Shown piece after piece: positions 1 through 8,488 of a DNA stretch of 64,000 nucleotides. The DNA is taken from assembly GCF_007744075.1 (NCBI RefSeq), contig NZ_CP036266.1:6437248-6501247 (forward strand), given 5' to 3'. Every line of letters begins with the position of its first letter. Position 1 is the first letter of the stretch. Source of the stretch: Gimesia chilikensis (GTDB lineage: Bacteria > Planctomycetota > Planctomycetia > Planctomycetales > Planctomycetaceae). Both the position numbers and the translations under genes were made by a program. Below the pieces are notes generated by a model that was given only the letters and a program-made list of their open reading frames with translations, did no database searches and was not told the origin of the DNA.

Positions 1-1
1 G

Positions 2-538
2 GGCAGTAAAAGTTCCTGTATGGAAATCGGACACATCAAAGTCCTTCCGGAAGGTCCCGAGTGCGGATGTGGACAGTATGGCTGTCTGGAAGCGCTGGCC
101 AGTCGACTGGCGATCTCCGCAGCGGCAGCTCAGGCTGCTTACCGGGGTGATGCTCCCAAGCTCCGCTCGCTGGCAGGCACAGACCTGTCCGATATTCGCA
201 GCGGTATTCTCGCTTCCTCGATTAAAGGGGGCGATGAAAGTGTACGAAAAATTATTCTGCGGGCTGCTGAGTACATCGGAATTGCAGCAGGTAACATGGT
301 CCACACCCTTTCCCCCGAAGTCATCGTACTTGGAGGGGGACTTGTGGAAGCGATGCCCGACCTGTTCGTCGAAGCGGTCTCGGAAGCCACGCGGCACAAT
401 GTCATGCCGACATTCAAAGATTCATTTAAAGTCGTCGCCGCCCAGCTGGGAGATGATTCCAGCGTCATGGGTGTAGCCGCCTGGGCTCAGAAAGTCGTTC
501 AGGAACAGTCATCCTCGAGAATTAAAACACAGGTATGA
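2..538 (+). CDS. ROK family sugar kinase, C-terminal part (5' end outside window)
   Basis: The frame is open from the window edge, so the true start lies upstream. The visible part begins just before the E-I-G-H signature of ROK kinases and continues with the zinc-binding C-G-C-G-x-x-G-C-x-E cluster at about residues 21-30 of the visible part. A glycine-rich VLGGG segment near residue 110 matches the C-terminal ROK fold. ROK enzymes phosphorylate glucose, N-acetylglucosamine or related sugars in the cytoplasm. The stop overlaps the start of the exopolyphosphatase gene (ATGA), which suggests translational coupling. Polyphosphate glucokinases belong to this family, so a polyphosphate donor is possible here, but the phosphate-binding N terminus is missing and the donor cannot be judged. 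Confidence 0.85.
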   Translation, partial: GSKSSCMEIGHIKVLPEGPECGCGQYGCLEALASRLAISAAAAQAAYRGDAPKLRSLAGTDLSDIRSGILASSIKGGDESVRKIILRAAEYIGIAAGNMVHTLSPEVIVLGGGLVEAMPDLFVEAVSEATRHNVMPTFKDSFKVVAAQLGDDSSVMGVAAWAQKVVQEQSSSRIKTQV

Positions 539-2154
539 ACACAAAAGATTCCCCTCCAGCTGAGGCGAGTGGTGGATCCAGCAGACTGGAATCCATGCCC
601 AATCGTTTAATTGCTGTGATCGATATCGGCACCGGCGCCATCCGGATGGCGATTGCCGAGATCAAGGAAGACGGTACGGTCTATGCTCTGGAGCGTCTCT
701 CTCAGGCGGTCACGCTGGGGAAGGATACTTTTCAGACGAGGAACATTCAGAAGTCGACGATGGAAGAATGCGTTCGTATCCTTAAAAGCTATCGCCGCCG
801 TCTGGATGAATATCAGATCACCCGTGACGACCAGATTCGCGTGGTCGCTACCAGCGCGGTCCGTGAAGCAGACAACCGCCTGGCATTCACCGACCGGATT
901 TTTATCGCCACCGGGTTTGAAGTCTCACCACTGGATGAAGCGGAGGTCAACCGCATCACCTACCAGGGGATCCGTCCCTACCTGACAGCGAAGCCCAATC
1001 TGGATGAAGCACAGACGATCGTCACCGAAATCGGTGGGGGAACAACGGAACTGCTGCTGGTCCAGGAAGGGAACGTGCTGTTCTCCAGTAACTACCGGCT
1101 GGGAGCACTCCGTCTGCGGGAGATGCTCAAAGGATACCGGGTGCCTCTTTCCAAAGAGCGAACGATCATGGAGAACCAGATCGAACGCGTGATTCAGCAG
1201 ATCACCCACGAAGTCCCCGGGGATAAATCGATCAAACTGGTGGTGCTGGGAGGCGACGTCCGATTTGCACTGGCACAACTGCGTCCCGACGATCAGATTC
1301 CCGATCCTGGTAATTCGCCTGATGAGTTGGATCGCCTCAAAGTCTCGGAGTTAAGCAAGTTCACCGACCGGATTCTTCAGCAGAGCGAGGATGAGCTGGC
1401 ACAGACGTATCACCTCTCCTTTACCGATGCAGAGACTCTGGGGCCTGCGTTGCTGGCCTATACCAAGCTGGCCGAGGCTTACCAGCAGAAACACATCTAC
1501 GTCACTAAAGCGAACTTTCGCGATGGTCTGCTGAAAGAAATGGCTGACCAGAACAACTGGACTGACGAGTTCAATCAGCAGGTGATCCGCTCCTCAATTG
1601 ACTTTGGGAAACGGTTCGACTTCGACGAAGCCCATGCTCGGCATGTCGCGTTTCTGGCTGACACGCTGTTTCAGTCATTACACAACGAGCATAAGCTGGA
1701 CGCAAAAAACCGACTGCTGCTTTATACTGCATCGCTGCTGCACGAGATCGGCATTTACGTCAACCAGCGCGGCTACCACAAACATTCCATGTACCTGATC
1801 AGCAACGGGAACCTGTTTGGTCTCGGTCAGGTCGATCTGCTGCTGGTGGCGCTGATTGCCCGTTACCACCGGAGAGCTTCTCCCAAAGCGACTCACCAGG
1901 GGTATTCCACTTTAGACCGTTTCAGTCGCATCGCGATCGCCAAGATGGCGGCCATTCTTCGCGTTGCCGACGCACTGGATTATTCCTACTCGCAACGCGT
2001 ACAGGAAATTGAATGTGAAATTACTCAGGGACAGTTAATTATTTCCATTCCCCATGTGGAAGACGTTTCCCTGGAACAGATCGCGCTCGTGGAAAAAGGA
2101 CCTTTGTTCGAAGAAGTCTTCGGAATGAAAGTCCATTTGAGAAAAAAACAATAA
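535..2154 (+). CDS. ppx: Ppx/GppA family exopolyphosphatase
   Basis: A 539-residue protein with the Ppx/GppA actin-like ATPase fold. The phosphate-1 motif is VIDIGTGAIRMAIAEI near residues 28-43, and a second phosphate motif, EIGGGTTELLLV, sits near residue 165. The C-terminal half (from about residue 340) is HD-like, with a HARHV helix and LLHEIG in place of the usual HD pair, as in long-form Ppx proteins. Such enzymes release phosphate from polyphosphate or hydrolyse pppGpp. The ATG overlaps the upstream ROK stop; a second ATG at 595, just before the conserved core, is an alternative. Polyphosphate kinase lies 75 bp downstream on the same strand, so synthesis and breakdown of polyphosphate are probably co-transcribed. 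Confidence 0.9.
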   Translation: MNTKDSPPAEASGGSSRLESMPNRLIAVIDIGTGAIRMAIAEIKEDGTVYALERLSQAVTLGKDTFQTRNIQKSTMEECVRILKSYRRRLDEYQITRDDQIRVVATSAVREADNRLAFTDRIFIATGFEVSPLDEAEVNRITYQGIRPYLTAKPNLDEAQTIVTEIGGGTTELLLVQEGNVLFSSNYRLGALRLREMLKGYRVPLSKERTIMENQIERVIQQITHEVPGDKSIKLVVLGGDVRFALAQLRPDDQIPDPGNSPDELDRLKVSELSKFTDRILQQSEDELAQTYHLSFTDAETLGPALLAYTKLAEAYQQKHIYVTKANFRDGLLKEMADQNNWTDEFNQQVIRSSIDFGKRFDFDEAHARHVAFLADTLFQSLHNEHKLDAKNRLLLYTASLLHEIGIYVNQRGYHKHSMYLISNGNLFGLGQVDLLLVALIARYHRRASPKATHQGYSTLDRFSRIAIAKMAAILRVADALDYSYSQRVQEIECEITQGQLIISIPHVEDVSLEQIALVEKGPLFEEVFGMKVHLRKKQ

Positions 2155-2229
2155 GGAACATCCGGCAGCGGACTCGATATCACTGCCGATTGAGTCATCA
2201 TCCATATCCAACAGGACATCAGTTTGCCC

Positions 2230-4350
2230 ATGGCTTCGAATACTGCGAATTACCTGAACCGTGAATTAAGCTGGCTGGAATTCAATCAACGCGTTCTGGA
2301 TGAAGCCCACGACACGAGTATTCCATTGCTGGAACGTTTGAAATTTCTGGCCATCACCAGTTCCAACCTGGATGAGTTCTTTATGGTCCGCGTGGGTGGT
2401 TTGCACCTGCTGCAGGCCAGTGGTAATACGAGTACAGACCCCTCCGGAATGACCGCCAGAGAAACACTGGAAGCCATCAGTCTGCGCGCTCATCAGATGA
2501 TGGTGGATCAGTATCAGTGTCTGTTGAAAGAGATTGAACCACCGCTGGCGGAGGCCGGCTTTCAACGCGTCAATCCCCTCGATCTTTCAGACTCACAACG
2601 GAGAATCGTAGAACACGTCTTTCGGGATGAGATCTATCCGGTCCTGACACCAATGGCCGTGACGCCGGATATGGATTTTCCTTACCTGGTCAACCACACC
2701 CTCAACATTGTGGTACGACTGAGCCCCGATGAAAAAAGTAAAAAGCCCCGGGACCGGTTTGCCATCATCCCCTTCGGTCGCACTGATTTTCGTTTCATCA
2801 CGCTCCCTTCGGAAGGCGGATACCAGTATCTGCCGATGGAGGATGCCGTCTGTCTGTTTATCGAACATTTTTTCCGGGGCGAAGAAGTTCTGGAATGCAT
2901 CCCTTTTCGTGTAACAAAAAACGCCGATGTCAGTCTGCAGGATGAGTTCGCTTCAGACCTGCTGCACCAGATGGAAGACATGCTCGATCAGCGAAAGCAG
3001 GGTGACTGTATTCGCCTGGAGATTGCCGAATCGGTATCCGTTGAAACCCTGGAATTTCTGGAACGGGGCCTGGGGGTACTGGATGAAAACGTCTATCGCA
3101 TTCCCGGTCCCCTGGATCTGACTGCGTTCATGCGTCTGACTGATATTTCCGGCTTTGACAGCCAGAAGGATGCCAACTGGCCTCCTCAACCTTCTCCGGA
3201 AGTGAATCCGCGAATCAGTATGTTTGAAAACATTACCCGTCAGGACATTCTGCTCTGCCATCCTTACGAGAGCTTTGAGCCTGTGGTCCGGCTGGTAGAA
3301 GAAGCAGCCGTCGATCCCGATGTGCTCGCCATCAAACAGATTCTGTATCGTACGAGTAAACACAGCCCGATTGTGGCAGCCCTGATTCGCGCTGCCGAGC
3401 AGGGCAAGCATGTCACCGCGATCGTGGAACTGAAGGCCCGCTTTGACGAAGCCCGGAATATCGAATGGGCTAAAAACCTTGAGCATGCAGGGGTGCAGGT
3501 GATCTATGGAGTGAAAGGACTCAAGACACACGCCAAAATCTGCTGCATCATTCGTCGCGAGCCTCACGGGATTCAACGCTACATGCATTTTGGAACCGGT
3601 AACTATAACGATGCTACCGCCAAGATCTACAGCGACATCAGTTACTTCACGTCTGACGAAGTGCTCGCCTCCGATGCGATCAACTTCTTTAATTCGATCA
3701 CCGGATATTCGATTCCCCAGAAATATCAGAAGCTGGAAGCGGCTCCGATCAGTCTACGCGACAAACTGCTGGATATGATCCACCACGAAACGGAGCGAAA
3801 GAAACAGGGACAGAAAGCGCGGATCGTGGCCAAAATTAATTCTCTGGTCGATCCGGATATTATTGATGCCCTGTACGAGGCTTCTGAAGCCGGCGTGAAA
3901 GTCAAATTGAATATTCGCGGTATCTGCTGCCTGCGCCCGGGAGTTGCCAAGCTCAGTAAAAATATCGAAGTCGTGAGTATCATTGATCGTTTCCTGGAAC
4001 ATGCCCGCATTCTGTATTTTTATCATGGAGGCGATGAGCGGGTATTCATCTCCAGTGCAGACTGGATGCCGCGCAATCTCGACCGCCGGGTGGAACTGCT
4101 GGTTCCCGTTGAAGAAGAAAACTGCCGGAACAAACTGATCAAAATTCTGAACTGTTATTTTGAAGACAACGCCAAGGCACGGGTTCTGAATGGTGATGGT
4201 GTCTATGAGCGGATCACCCCCAATAAGGAAAAGAATCTGGTGCGTTGTCAGGAAGTGCTGTACGACGAAGCCGTCACAGCCATCCGCCAGGCAGAGGTGG
4301 CCAGTCGGACCGTGTTCGAACCTCATATGGCGCCGGAAGAACAAAAATAA
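2230..4350 (+). CDS. ppk1: Polyphosphate kinase 1
   Basis: A 706-residue protein of full family length. It begins with the typical N terminus NRELSWLEFNQRVLDEA. The two phospholipase-D-like catalytic histidines are visible: His434 in LKTHAK and His591 in FLEHARI, at almost the same positions as His435 and His592 of the E. coli enzyme. PPK1 reversibly makes polyphosphate from ATP. The ATG at 2230 is chosen; a TTG at 2224 in the same frame would add two residues, and an AGGAC at 2213 could serve either. The upstream neighbours are exopolyphosphatase and a ROK kinase. A GC-rich hairpin follows the stop (about 4359-4378) but has no U-tract. Confidence 0.95.
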   Translation: MASNTANYLNRELSWLEFNQRVLDEAHDTSIPLLERLKFLAITSSNLDEFFMVRVGGLHLLQASGNTSTDPSGMTARETLEAISLRAHQMMVDQYQCLLKEIEPPLAEAGFQRVNPLDLSDSQRRIVEHVFRDEIYPVLTPMAVTPDMDFPYLVNHTLNIVVRLSPDEKSKKPRDRFAIIPFGRTDFRFITLPSEGGYQYLPMEDAVCLFIEHFFRGEEVLECIPFRVTKNADVSLQDEFASDLLHQMEDMLDQRKQGDCIRLEIAESVSVETLEFLERGLGVLDENVYRIPGPLDLTAFMRLTDISGFDSQKDANWPPQPSPEVNPRISMFENITRQDILLCHPYESFEPVVRLVEEAAVDPDVLAIKQILYRTSKHSPIVAALIRAAEQGKHVTAIVELKARFDEARNIEWAKNLEHAGVQVIYGVKGLKTHAKICCIIRREPHGIQRYMHFGTGNYNDATAKIYSDISYFTSDEVLASDAINFFNSITGYSIPQKYQKLEAAPISLRDKLLDMIHHETERKKQGQKARIVAKINSLVDPDIIDALYEASEAGVKVKLNIRGICCLRPGVAKLSKNIEVVSIIDRFLEHARILYFYHGGDERVFISSADWMPRNLDRRVELLVPVEEENCRNKLIKILNCYFEDNAKARVLNGDGVYERITPNKEKNLVRCQEVLYDEAVTAIRQAEVASRTVFEPHMAPEEQK

Positions 4351-4649
4351 AACTCCGAACCCCTCCTGCTGGAGGAGTGTCAGTACACAGGAAAACAGTA
4401 TTTTCAACGAGGGTCTGCAAATAAGATTCTACCCCCGTTTGAATTACTGTCGAGATACAAAATCCTTATCTCATTCAAGCTGAATAAGTTAGGTTTTGAG
4501 GTAATTCCTGTTCTTGAGAAATTCCGCGTGAGGACAAGAAATCGGTATTGCCAGATCTCGGGTATTTGCAAAAATACCATTGTAGACTGTGTCGCACCCA
4601 CGCAGTGCGACAGGACTGAAGCCTGTATTCTAATTGGAGCTACAGACCG

Positions 4650-4691
4650 ATGATGAAACAGGGAGTTTTACAAAGAAAAGGAGGTGATTGA
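4650..4691 (+). CDS. Possible 13-residue leader peptide, first of a pair
   Basis: An ATG-initiated frame, MMKQGVLQRKGGD, ends at a TGA at 4689-4691. A GGAG at 4636-4639 lies 10 nt upstream. Its last codons are the strong SD of the next mini-frame, so ribosomes translating it would run over and unmask that SD. Coding status is a guess from spacing only. Confidence 0.25.
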   Translation: MMKQGVLQRKGGD

Positions 4692-4733
4692 GTGGACAGT
4701 TATTGTTGTAGCCAGAAAGGTGGTTGTTCTTAG
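4692..4733 (+). CDS. Possible 13-residue Cys-rich peptide, second of a pair
   Basis: A GTG start sits 7 nt after GGAGG of an exceptional SD (AAGGAGGTGAT, 4678-4688). The peptide would be MDSYCCSQKGGCS, with three cysteines and two glycines. The GTG directly follows, in the same frame, the TGA of the first mini-frame. The start and SD can be buried in the long-range helix with 4764-4783. The best-supported part is the initiation site; whether the peptide matters, or only its translation, is unknown. Confidence 0.35.
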   Translation: MDSYCCSQKGGCS

Positions 4734-4804
4734 CGACTACTGGCGGGTTGTCATCGGCAACCACCACTCGTGAGGATCACCTCGATCCAAACGAAATTTA
4801 ACCG

Positions 4805-4846
4805 GAGGCTGATCTGCGGCAACGTGGATCAGCCTCTATTTTTTTG
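4805..4846 (+). terminator. Intrinsic terminator of the candidate small transcript
   Basis: A perfect 10-bp stem (GAGGCTGATC at 4805-4814 with GATCAGCCTC at 4827-4836) is followed by a T-run at 4839-4845. Confidence 0.85.
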
Positions 4847-4873
4847 TCTGGTCAATGCGTTGCACGCCGCGCA

Positions 4874-4909
4874 TAAAAAACAGCACTGAAGCCGGGCTCC
4901 AGTGCTGTT
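4874..4909 (-). terminator. Intrinsic terminator of the Gfo/Idh gene
   Basis: A 10-bp stem (4879-4888 with 4900-4909) is followed on the minus strand by six Us (4875-4880 overlap the base of the stem). It lies about 30 bp beyond the stop of the minus-strand oxidoreductase gene. Confidence 0.85.
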
Positions 4910-4940
4910 GATCGATTCAACAAAATTTGATTGTCATAGA

Positions 4941-6239
4941 TTAGACTTCGTTGGGTACGACAAACGGTTTGCGGTACTGACGAGTCAGATACTTATCTGC
5001 TTCCGGGTCGTTTACAAACTGTTCGGTCTTCGGATCGAAGTTTAACTGCCGTCCCAGACGGTAAGCGATGTTACCGAGGTGAGCAATTCCGGAGCTCGTA
5101 TGAGCGGTTTCAACCGGGCCGTTCAGCGTTTCTGCTTTCCGGGAACGGACGGCGTCCAGGAAGTTGGTAAAGTGCGCTACGACAGGATCGTCGCCGCTGT
5201 TCTTCGGACCGGGTTCCCGTTTCTGGCCGAGATAGGTCTCATAGGATTTATAACCTTTGATGACCATGTAGCCTTCTGAACCGTAGAAGATATTACCAAC
5301 GGTGGCACCATCTTCCGTGTTTGTGCACCAGGGACGAACTTCGAACTGAATCATTTTATTCTCTTCCGGATAGAAGTAGTTCGTCGTCAGCAGTTCCGGG
5401 GTGACTTTATCATCGTCCCAGAGGAACTTGCCGCCCATGGCAGTGATCTGCGAAGGCAGTTTCACGTCCAGCCCCCAGAGACACATGTCGGTTTCGTGAA
5501 CGCCCTGGTTTCCGACATCGCCGTTACCGTAATCCCAGGTCCAGTGCCAGTTGTAGTGCACGTAACGACGTGAGAAATCGGTTTCCTGAGCAGGTCCCTG
5601 CCAGAGATTCCAGTCGAGATAGGAAGGTGCTTTTTCATTCGGTTTTTTACCGATCGAAGGACGCCAGCGGAAGACCAGCCCACGCGCCATGTAGACATCT
5701 CCGATCGTACCTTTGCGGAGATGTTCGACCGCTTCCTGGATCGCAGGCTGGCTGCGTAACTGAACGCCGTGCTGGACGATGCGTTTATATTTGTCAGCCG
5801 CTTCAATCATCTTGCGACCTTCGAACAGGTTATGCGAACCCGGTTTTTCGACATAAACGTCTTTACCAGCCTGACAGGCCCAGATGGTGGCCAGGGAGTG
5901 CCAGTGGTTGGGGGTTGCTACTGTCACGACATCGATGTCATCACGATCAAACACCTTTCGCATATCGGTCTCTGTTTCCACCTTGCGACCGTATTTCTTT
6001 TCGAATTCGGCAGCCCGTTTTGCAAGAACCTGTTCATCGGGGTCGCAGAGCAGAACGACATCGGCTCCTTCGACATCGCCGACGGCTTTGATGTGTGTAC
6101 GTCCGCGACCGTTAACTCCCAGTACGGCGACTCGGATTTTTCCATTCACATCGGCACGGGCGGTATTGCTCAGCAGCGAAGTTGCTGCCACTGCACCGGC
6201 GCTGGTTTGCAGAAAACTGCGACGTGTGACTTCACTCAT
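4941..6239 (-). CDS. Tat-exported Gfo/Idh/MocA family oxidoreductase
   Basis: A 432-residue protein. The N terminus carries a twin-arginine signal (TRRSFLQ at residues 5-11, then an Ala-rich stretch ending ARA near residue 29), so it should be exported folded with its cofactor. The Rossmann motif VAVLGVNGRG follows near residue 37 (GxxGxG type), and the EKP motif of the family is in VYVEKPGSH. Members oxidise or isomerise sugars and polyols with NAD(P); the substrate is not predictable here. The gene stands alone and has its own terminator. This exported form is greatly expanded in planctomycetes. Confidence 0.9.
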   Translation of the reverse strand: MSEVTRRSFLQTSAGAVAATSLLSNTARADVNGKIRVAVLGVNGRGRTHIKAVGDVEGADVVLLCDPDEQVLAKRAAEFEKKYGRKVETETDMRKVFDRDDIDVVTVATPNHWHSLATIWACQAGKDVYVEKPGSHNLFEGRKMIEAADKYKRIVQHGVQLRSQPAIQEAVEHLRKGTIGDVYMARGLVFRWRPSIGKKPNEKAPSYLDWNLWQGPAQETDFSRRYVHYNWHWTWDYGNGDVGNQGVHETDMCLWGLDVKLPSQITAMGGKFLWDDDKVTPELLTTNYFYPEENKMIQFEVRPWCTNTEDGATVGNIFYGSEGYMVIKGYKSYETYLGQKREPGPKNSGDDPVVAHFTNFLDAVRSRKAETLNGPVETAHTSSGIAHLGNIAYRLGRQLNFDPKTEQFVNDPEADKYLTRQYRKPFVVPNEV

Positions 6240-6903
6240 TTGTATTCCCTTATCTGTTTGATGAAACGCATTTGAGACAGATTCAGATCCGCTTCAGAAG
6301 TAAAATTGTTCAACCTATAATCGTAAGCCCCCCCTCTGGCAAAGTCCAGACTGAGTACCGCTTTGGCGGGCAATCACCTCCCAGAATTTTCGGAAAAAAG
6401 TGGGGATTATTCTGCGGTCTGATGTTGTCCCAAAGCAACATTTCCGCAGCAGTAGAAAATCGCTGATTTCAGGCACATTTTGCCAGGTCTGGTAGACAGG
6501 CAGTGTGAATGTTGCATTAGGTCTTCAAACAGGAATGAAAATGAACAGGTAATGTAACATTTCCAGGCGATTCGGAAGCTGTAACGAGAACCGAAAACAG
6601 GCTTACGCAGAGAAATATGTGATATAGTTTTTACGGACACATCATGCAAAACACTTTTATTCACAACCTGTTCGAGTTCAAAAAACACCGCAAGCGGCCT
6701 GCTGGCTGGCTGCGAAGTTGTGATTTGCGAGTAAACACTCCCTCCCACCAGAGTCGAGTGTTTTTTCATGGAGTTTCCCACCCGGTTTTCGCAGAGTGCG
6801 AGCGAGTAGAAAGAATTCACTGCGAAAGGAAAGACAGTTTCAGTTTTTTAAAAGTGGATGAACCGAAAAAAAACGAATTCACCCCTGATCGAGAATTGCG
6901 CCT
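6240..6903. other. Long intergenic region, no gene supported
   Basis: These 664 bp separate a minus-strand and a plus-strand gene and must hold both promoters. I saw no convincing coding frame, no strong hairpin and no clear promoter box. A frame at 6644-6907 has an unconvincing composition and runs into the next gene. Confidence 0.5.
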
Positions 6904-7503
6904 ATGAAAGTATTAGTTGTTGATGATGTTGGATATACCTGCTACGTGCATACCAGGTTACTGGAAGAGCTGGGCTATGAAGTCATCTGTGCCTCTTCCG
7001 GTTTTGAAGCCCTTTCCATCCTGGAACAGGACAGCGAGATTAAAATCGTGTTCTCGGAACTGGTAATGCGTGAGCTGGACGGCCTGGATCTGTTCCTGAA
7101 GGTACAGAAACAGGAGCGTTATAACGACGATGGCCAACTTGAAGCCCCCATGTATTTCCTGATGACATCGATCCAGCCCGGTAACCAGACTCAGAATCGA
7201 CAACAGGAACGACTGGAACTGGCAAAGAAACTCGGCATCACCGGGGTCATTTATAAAACCCGTGACCGGGAGGAGCTCAAACAGGCATTCGCTCATAATC
7301 TGAAAAGTGCCCTGGGTGAGTTGTCGGAAGCAACGCCGGTCGACATTTACACTCCCGCGCAAAACCTGTGTGAAGCAGTCAAAGATATTATTGAAACCAA
7401 AAACCTTGAGGCAGCTGAGGAACTATTTGACCTGATCATTGCCCAGTCCGAATACCTTGAGTTTTTCATTAACAGTTCCAGCAAACGCGCGGAACTGGCA
7501 TAA
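6904..7503 (+). CDS. Receiver-domain protein with Asp-to-Glu at the phosphorylation site
   Basis: A 199-residue protein. Residues 1-120 form a response-regulator receiver domain: acidic pair D7-D8 after VLVV, a conserved Thr in MTS, and the conserved Lys in IYKTRD. At the phospho-acceptor position the usual Asp is Glu52 (SELVMRELDG, eight residues before the conserved Gly60), and the usual Pro after Met is Arg. The remaining 80 residues are helical without a recognisable DNA-binding domain. Glu at this site often mimics phosphorylation in true regulators, so this is probably a pseudo-receiver acting through protein contacts. No kinase gene is adjacent. A terminator follows. Confidence 0.75.
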   Translation: MKVLVVDDVGYTCYVHTRLLEELGYEVICASSGFEALSILEQDSEIKIVFSELVMRELDGLDLFLKVQKQERYNDDGQLEAPMYFLMTSIQPGNQTQNRQQERLELAKKLGITGVIYKTRDREELKQAFAHNLKSALGELSEATPVDIYTPAQNLCEAVKDIIETKNLEAAEELFDLIIAQSEYLEFFINSSSKRAELA

Positions 7504-7567
7504 CCTCCCGCCCGCTTAAATAACGTCCTGCCTAAACTACTCGATCAGGCGCACTCTGATCAACCAG

Positions 7568-7610
7568 GCCCGGCCAGAACACTGTTTCTGGTCGGGCTCC
7601 TTCTTTTTCT
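7568..7610 (+). terminator. Intrinsic terminator after the receiver gene
   Basis: A 12-bp stem with one G-U pair (7568-7579 with 7586-7597) is followed by a T-rich tract. Confidence 0.8.
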
Positions 7611-7724
7611 ATACCGCCCCTTATTCATAGCGACCACAGCCCTGCTCAGGTATGATCAGATACGACATTCAAACGGATGCTGTTCTGGTATTCAAACGAT
7701 TCCTTCGAAGGGAGTATCTCGGAC

Positions 7725-8420
7725 ATGGCTGATCAGAAAACACTACTCGCCATCGGAGCCCACTTTGATGACTGCGCTTACGGCGTCCCCGGGATCATGC
7801 TGCAGGCGGTTGCCAAGAACTACCGGGTCGTACAACTGATTCTGATCGGCGACTACAGTAACTGGCCCCCGACCAAGGGACGGGAAGCGGAATTTAAAGA
7901 GGGGGTCGTCCGCATTGCCCGGGACTACGGCATTGAAACCCGTTATCTGGATTTTGCCTCACATCGATATGACACCAATCAGGAAACCAAAGAAAAAGTG
8001 GCTGCCGCGATACACGACATCAAACCGGACATCGCATTGCAGCTCTGGGAATTCGATCATCATCACGACCACACAGTGGCTTCCCAGCTGAGTAAAATCG
8101 CCTTGAATCATGGAGGACGGGTTCTGAACGAAGATCGGTTCAGAGGACCACGCAAGATTTATCATTATGATAACGGTCCGGGCCATACCATCGGGTTTGA
8201 ACCCGATACGTTCGTGGATGTGACGGATTACTGGGAGAAATCCCAGGAATGGCTGGGACGTTATATGGCATTACAACGCAACGTCGAGTACGATCCCGCA
8301 CAATCCAACGGAGCCCTGCAGGGAAAAGAGAACCTGGCCCGCTACCGCGGTCAGACCTGTCGTGTCAAGTTTGCCGAGGCACTCTGGGCGCCACGCAAAC
8401 AACCCGTGGAAATTCTCTAA
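7725..8420 (+). CDS. PIG-L family deacetylase
   Basis: A 231-residue protein. The AHFDD motif (His13, Asp15, Asp16) is a variant of the AHPDD zinc/catalytic motif of LmbE/PIG-L enzymes, and the HHHDH cluster at residues 112-116 supplies the remaining zinc ligand. Family members remove acetyl groups from N-acetylglucosamine conjugates (for example in bacillithiol and mycothiol synthesis or glycolipids). No signal peptide is present once the start is placed at 7725, which has GGGAG upstream; the longer frame from 7677 adds residues without family character. No neighbouring gene points to the substrate. Confidence 0.85.
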   Translation: MADQKTLLAIGAHFDDCAYGVPGIMLQAVAKNYRVVQLILIGDYSNWPPTKGREAEFKEGVVRIARDYGIETRYLDFASHRYDTNQETKEKVAAAIHDIKPDIALQLWEFDHHHDHTVASQLSKIALNHGGRVLNEDRFRGPRKIYHYDNGPGHTIGFEPDTFVDVTDYWEKSQEWLGRYMALQRNVEYDPAQSNGALQGKENLARYRGQTCRVKFAEALWAPRKQPVEIL

Positions 8421-8488
8421 CCTTCGCTTTTCAATAGTCGCATCTACTCGAATCTAAATACCCCCTGTTTGAGAGTGAGAACCATATT

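Larger units (their letters stand above)
4561..4846 (+). ncRNA. Candidate structured RNA / leader with SD-anti-SD helix, unrecognised
   Basis: The 590 bp between ppk1 and the next gene hold no ordinary gene but a dense series of perfect stems. Stem 4561-4567/4572-4578 closes a GCAA tetraloop. Stem 4590-4597/4605-4612 is 8 bp. A strong SD (4678-4688) can be sealed by 4681-4688 pairing with 4776-4783, extended by 4690-4695 with 4764-4769. Positions 4758-4765 can instead pair with 4719-4726 (8 bp), and 4758-4762 also with 4746-4750, so the folds compete. A strong intrinsic terminator ends the unit. Weaker stems occur further upstream (4452-4472, 4512-4540). Because the next gene is on the other strand, this is a free-standing transcript or a 3' extension of ppk1, not a leader of a downstream gene. 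I do not recognise the family, and no clear promoter was found. Confidence 0.5.

Noticed and set aside
2953-3588. 211-residue open frame antisense to ppk1
   Set aside because: ppk1 shows all catalytic motifs in its own frame; the antisense frame has no family features.
4359-4378. Terminator after ppk1
   Set aside because: Hairpin is real but has a short stem and no U-tract.
4689-4691. UGA as selenocysteine codon in a 27-residue peptide
   Set aside because: No compact stem follows within the distance bacterial insertion elements need; termination and restart at the adjacent GTG is simpler.
6644-6907. 87-residue frame before the receiver gene
   Set aside because: No ribosome-binding site, no domain, basic unusual composition, and it overlaps the next start.
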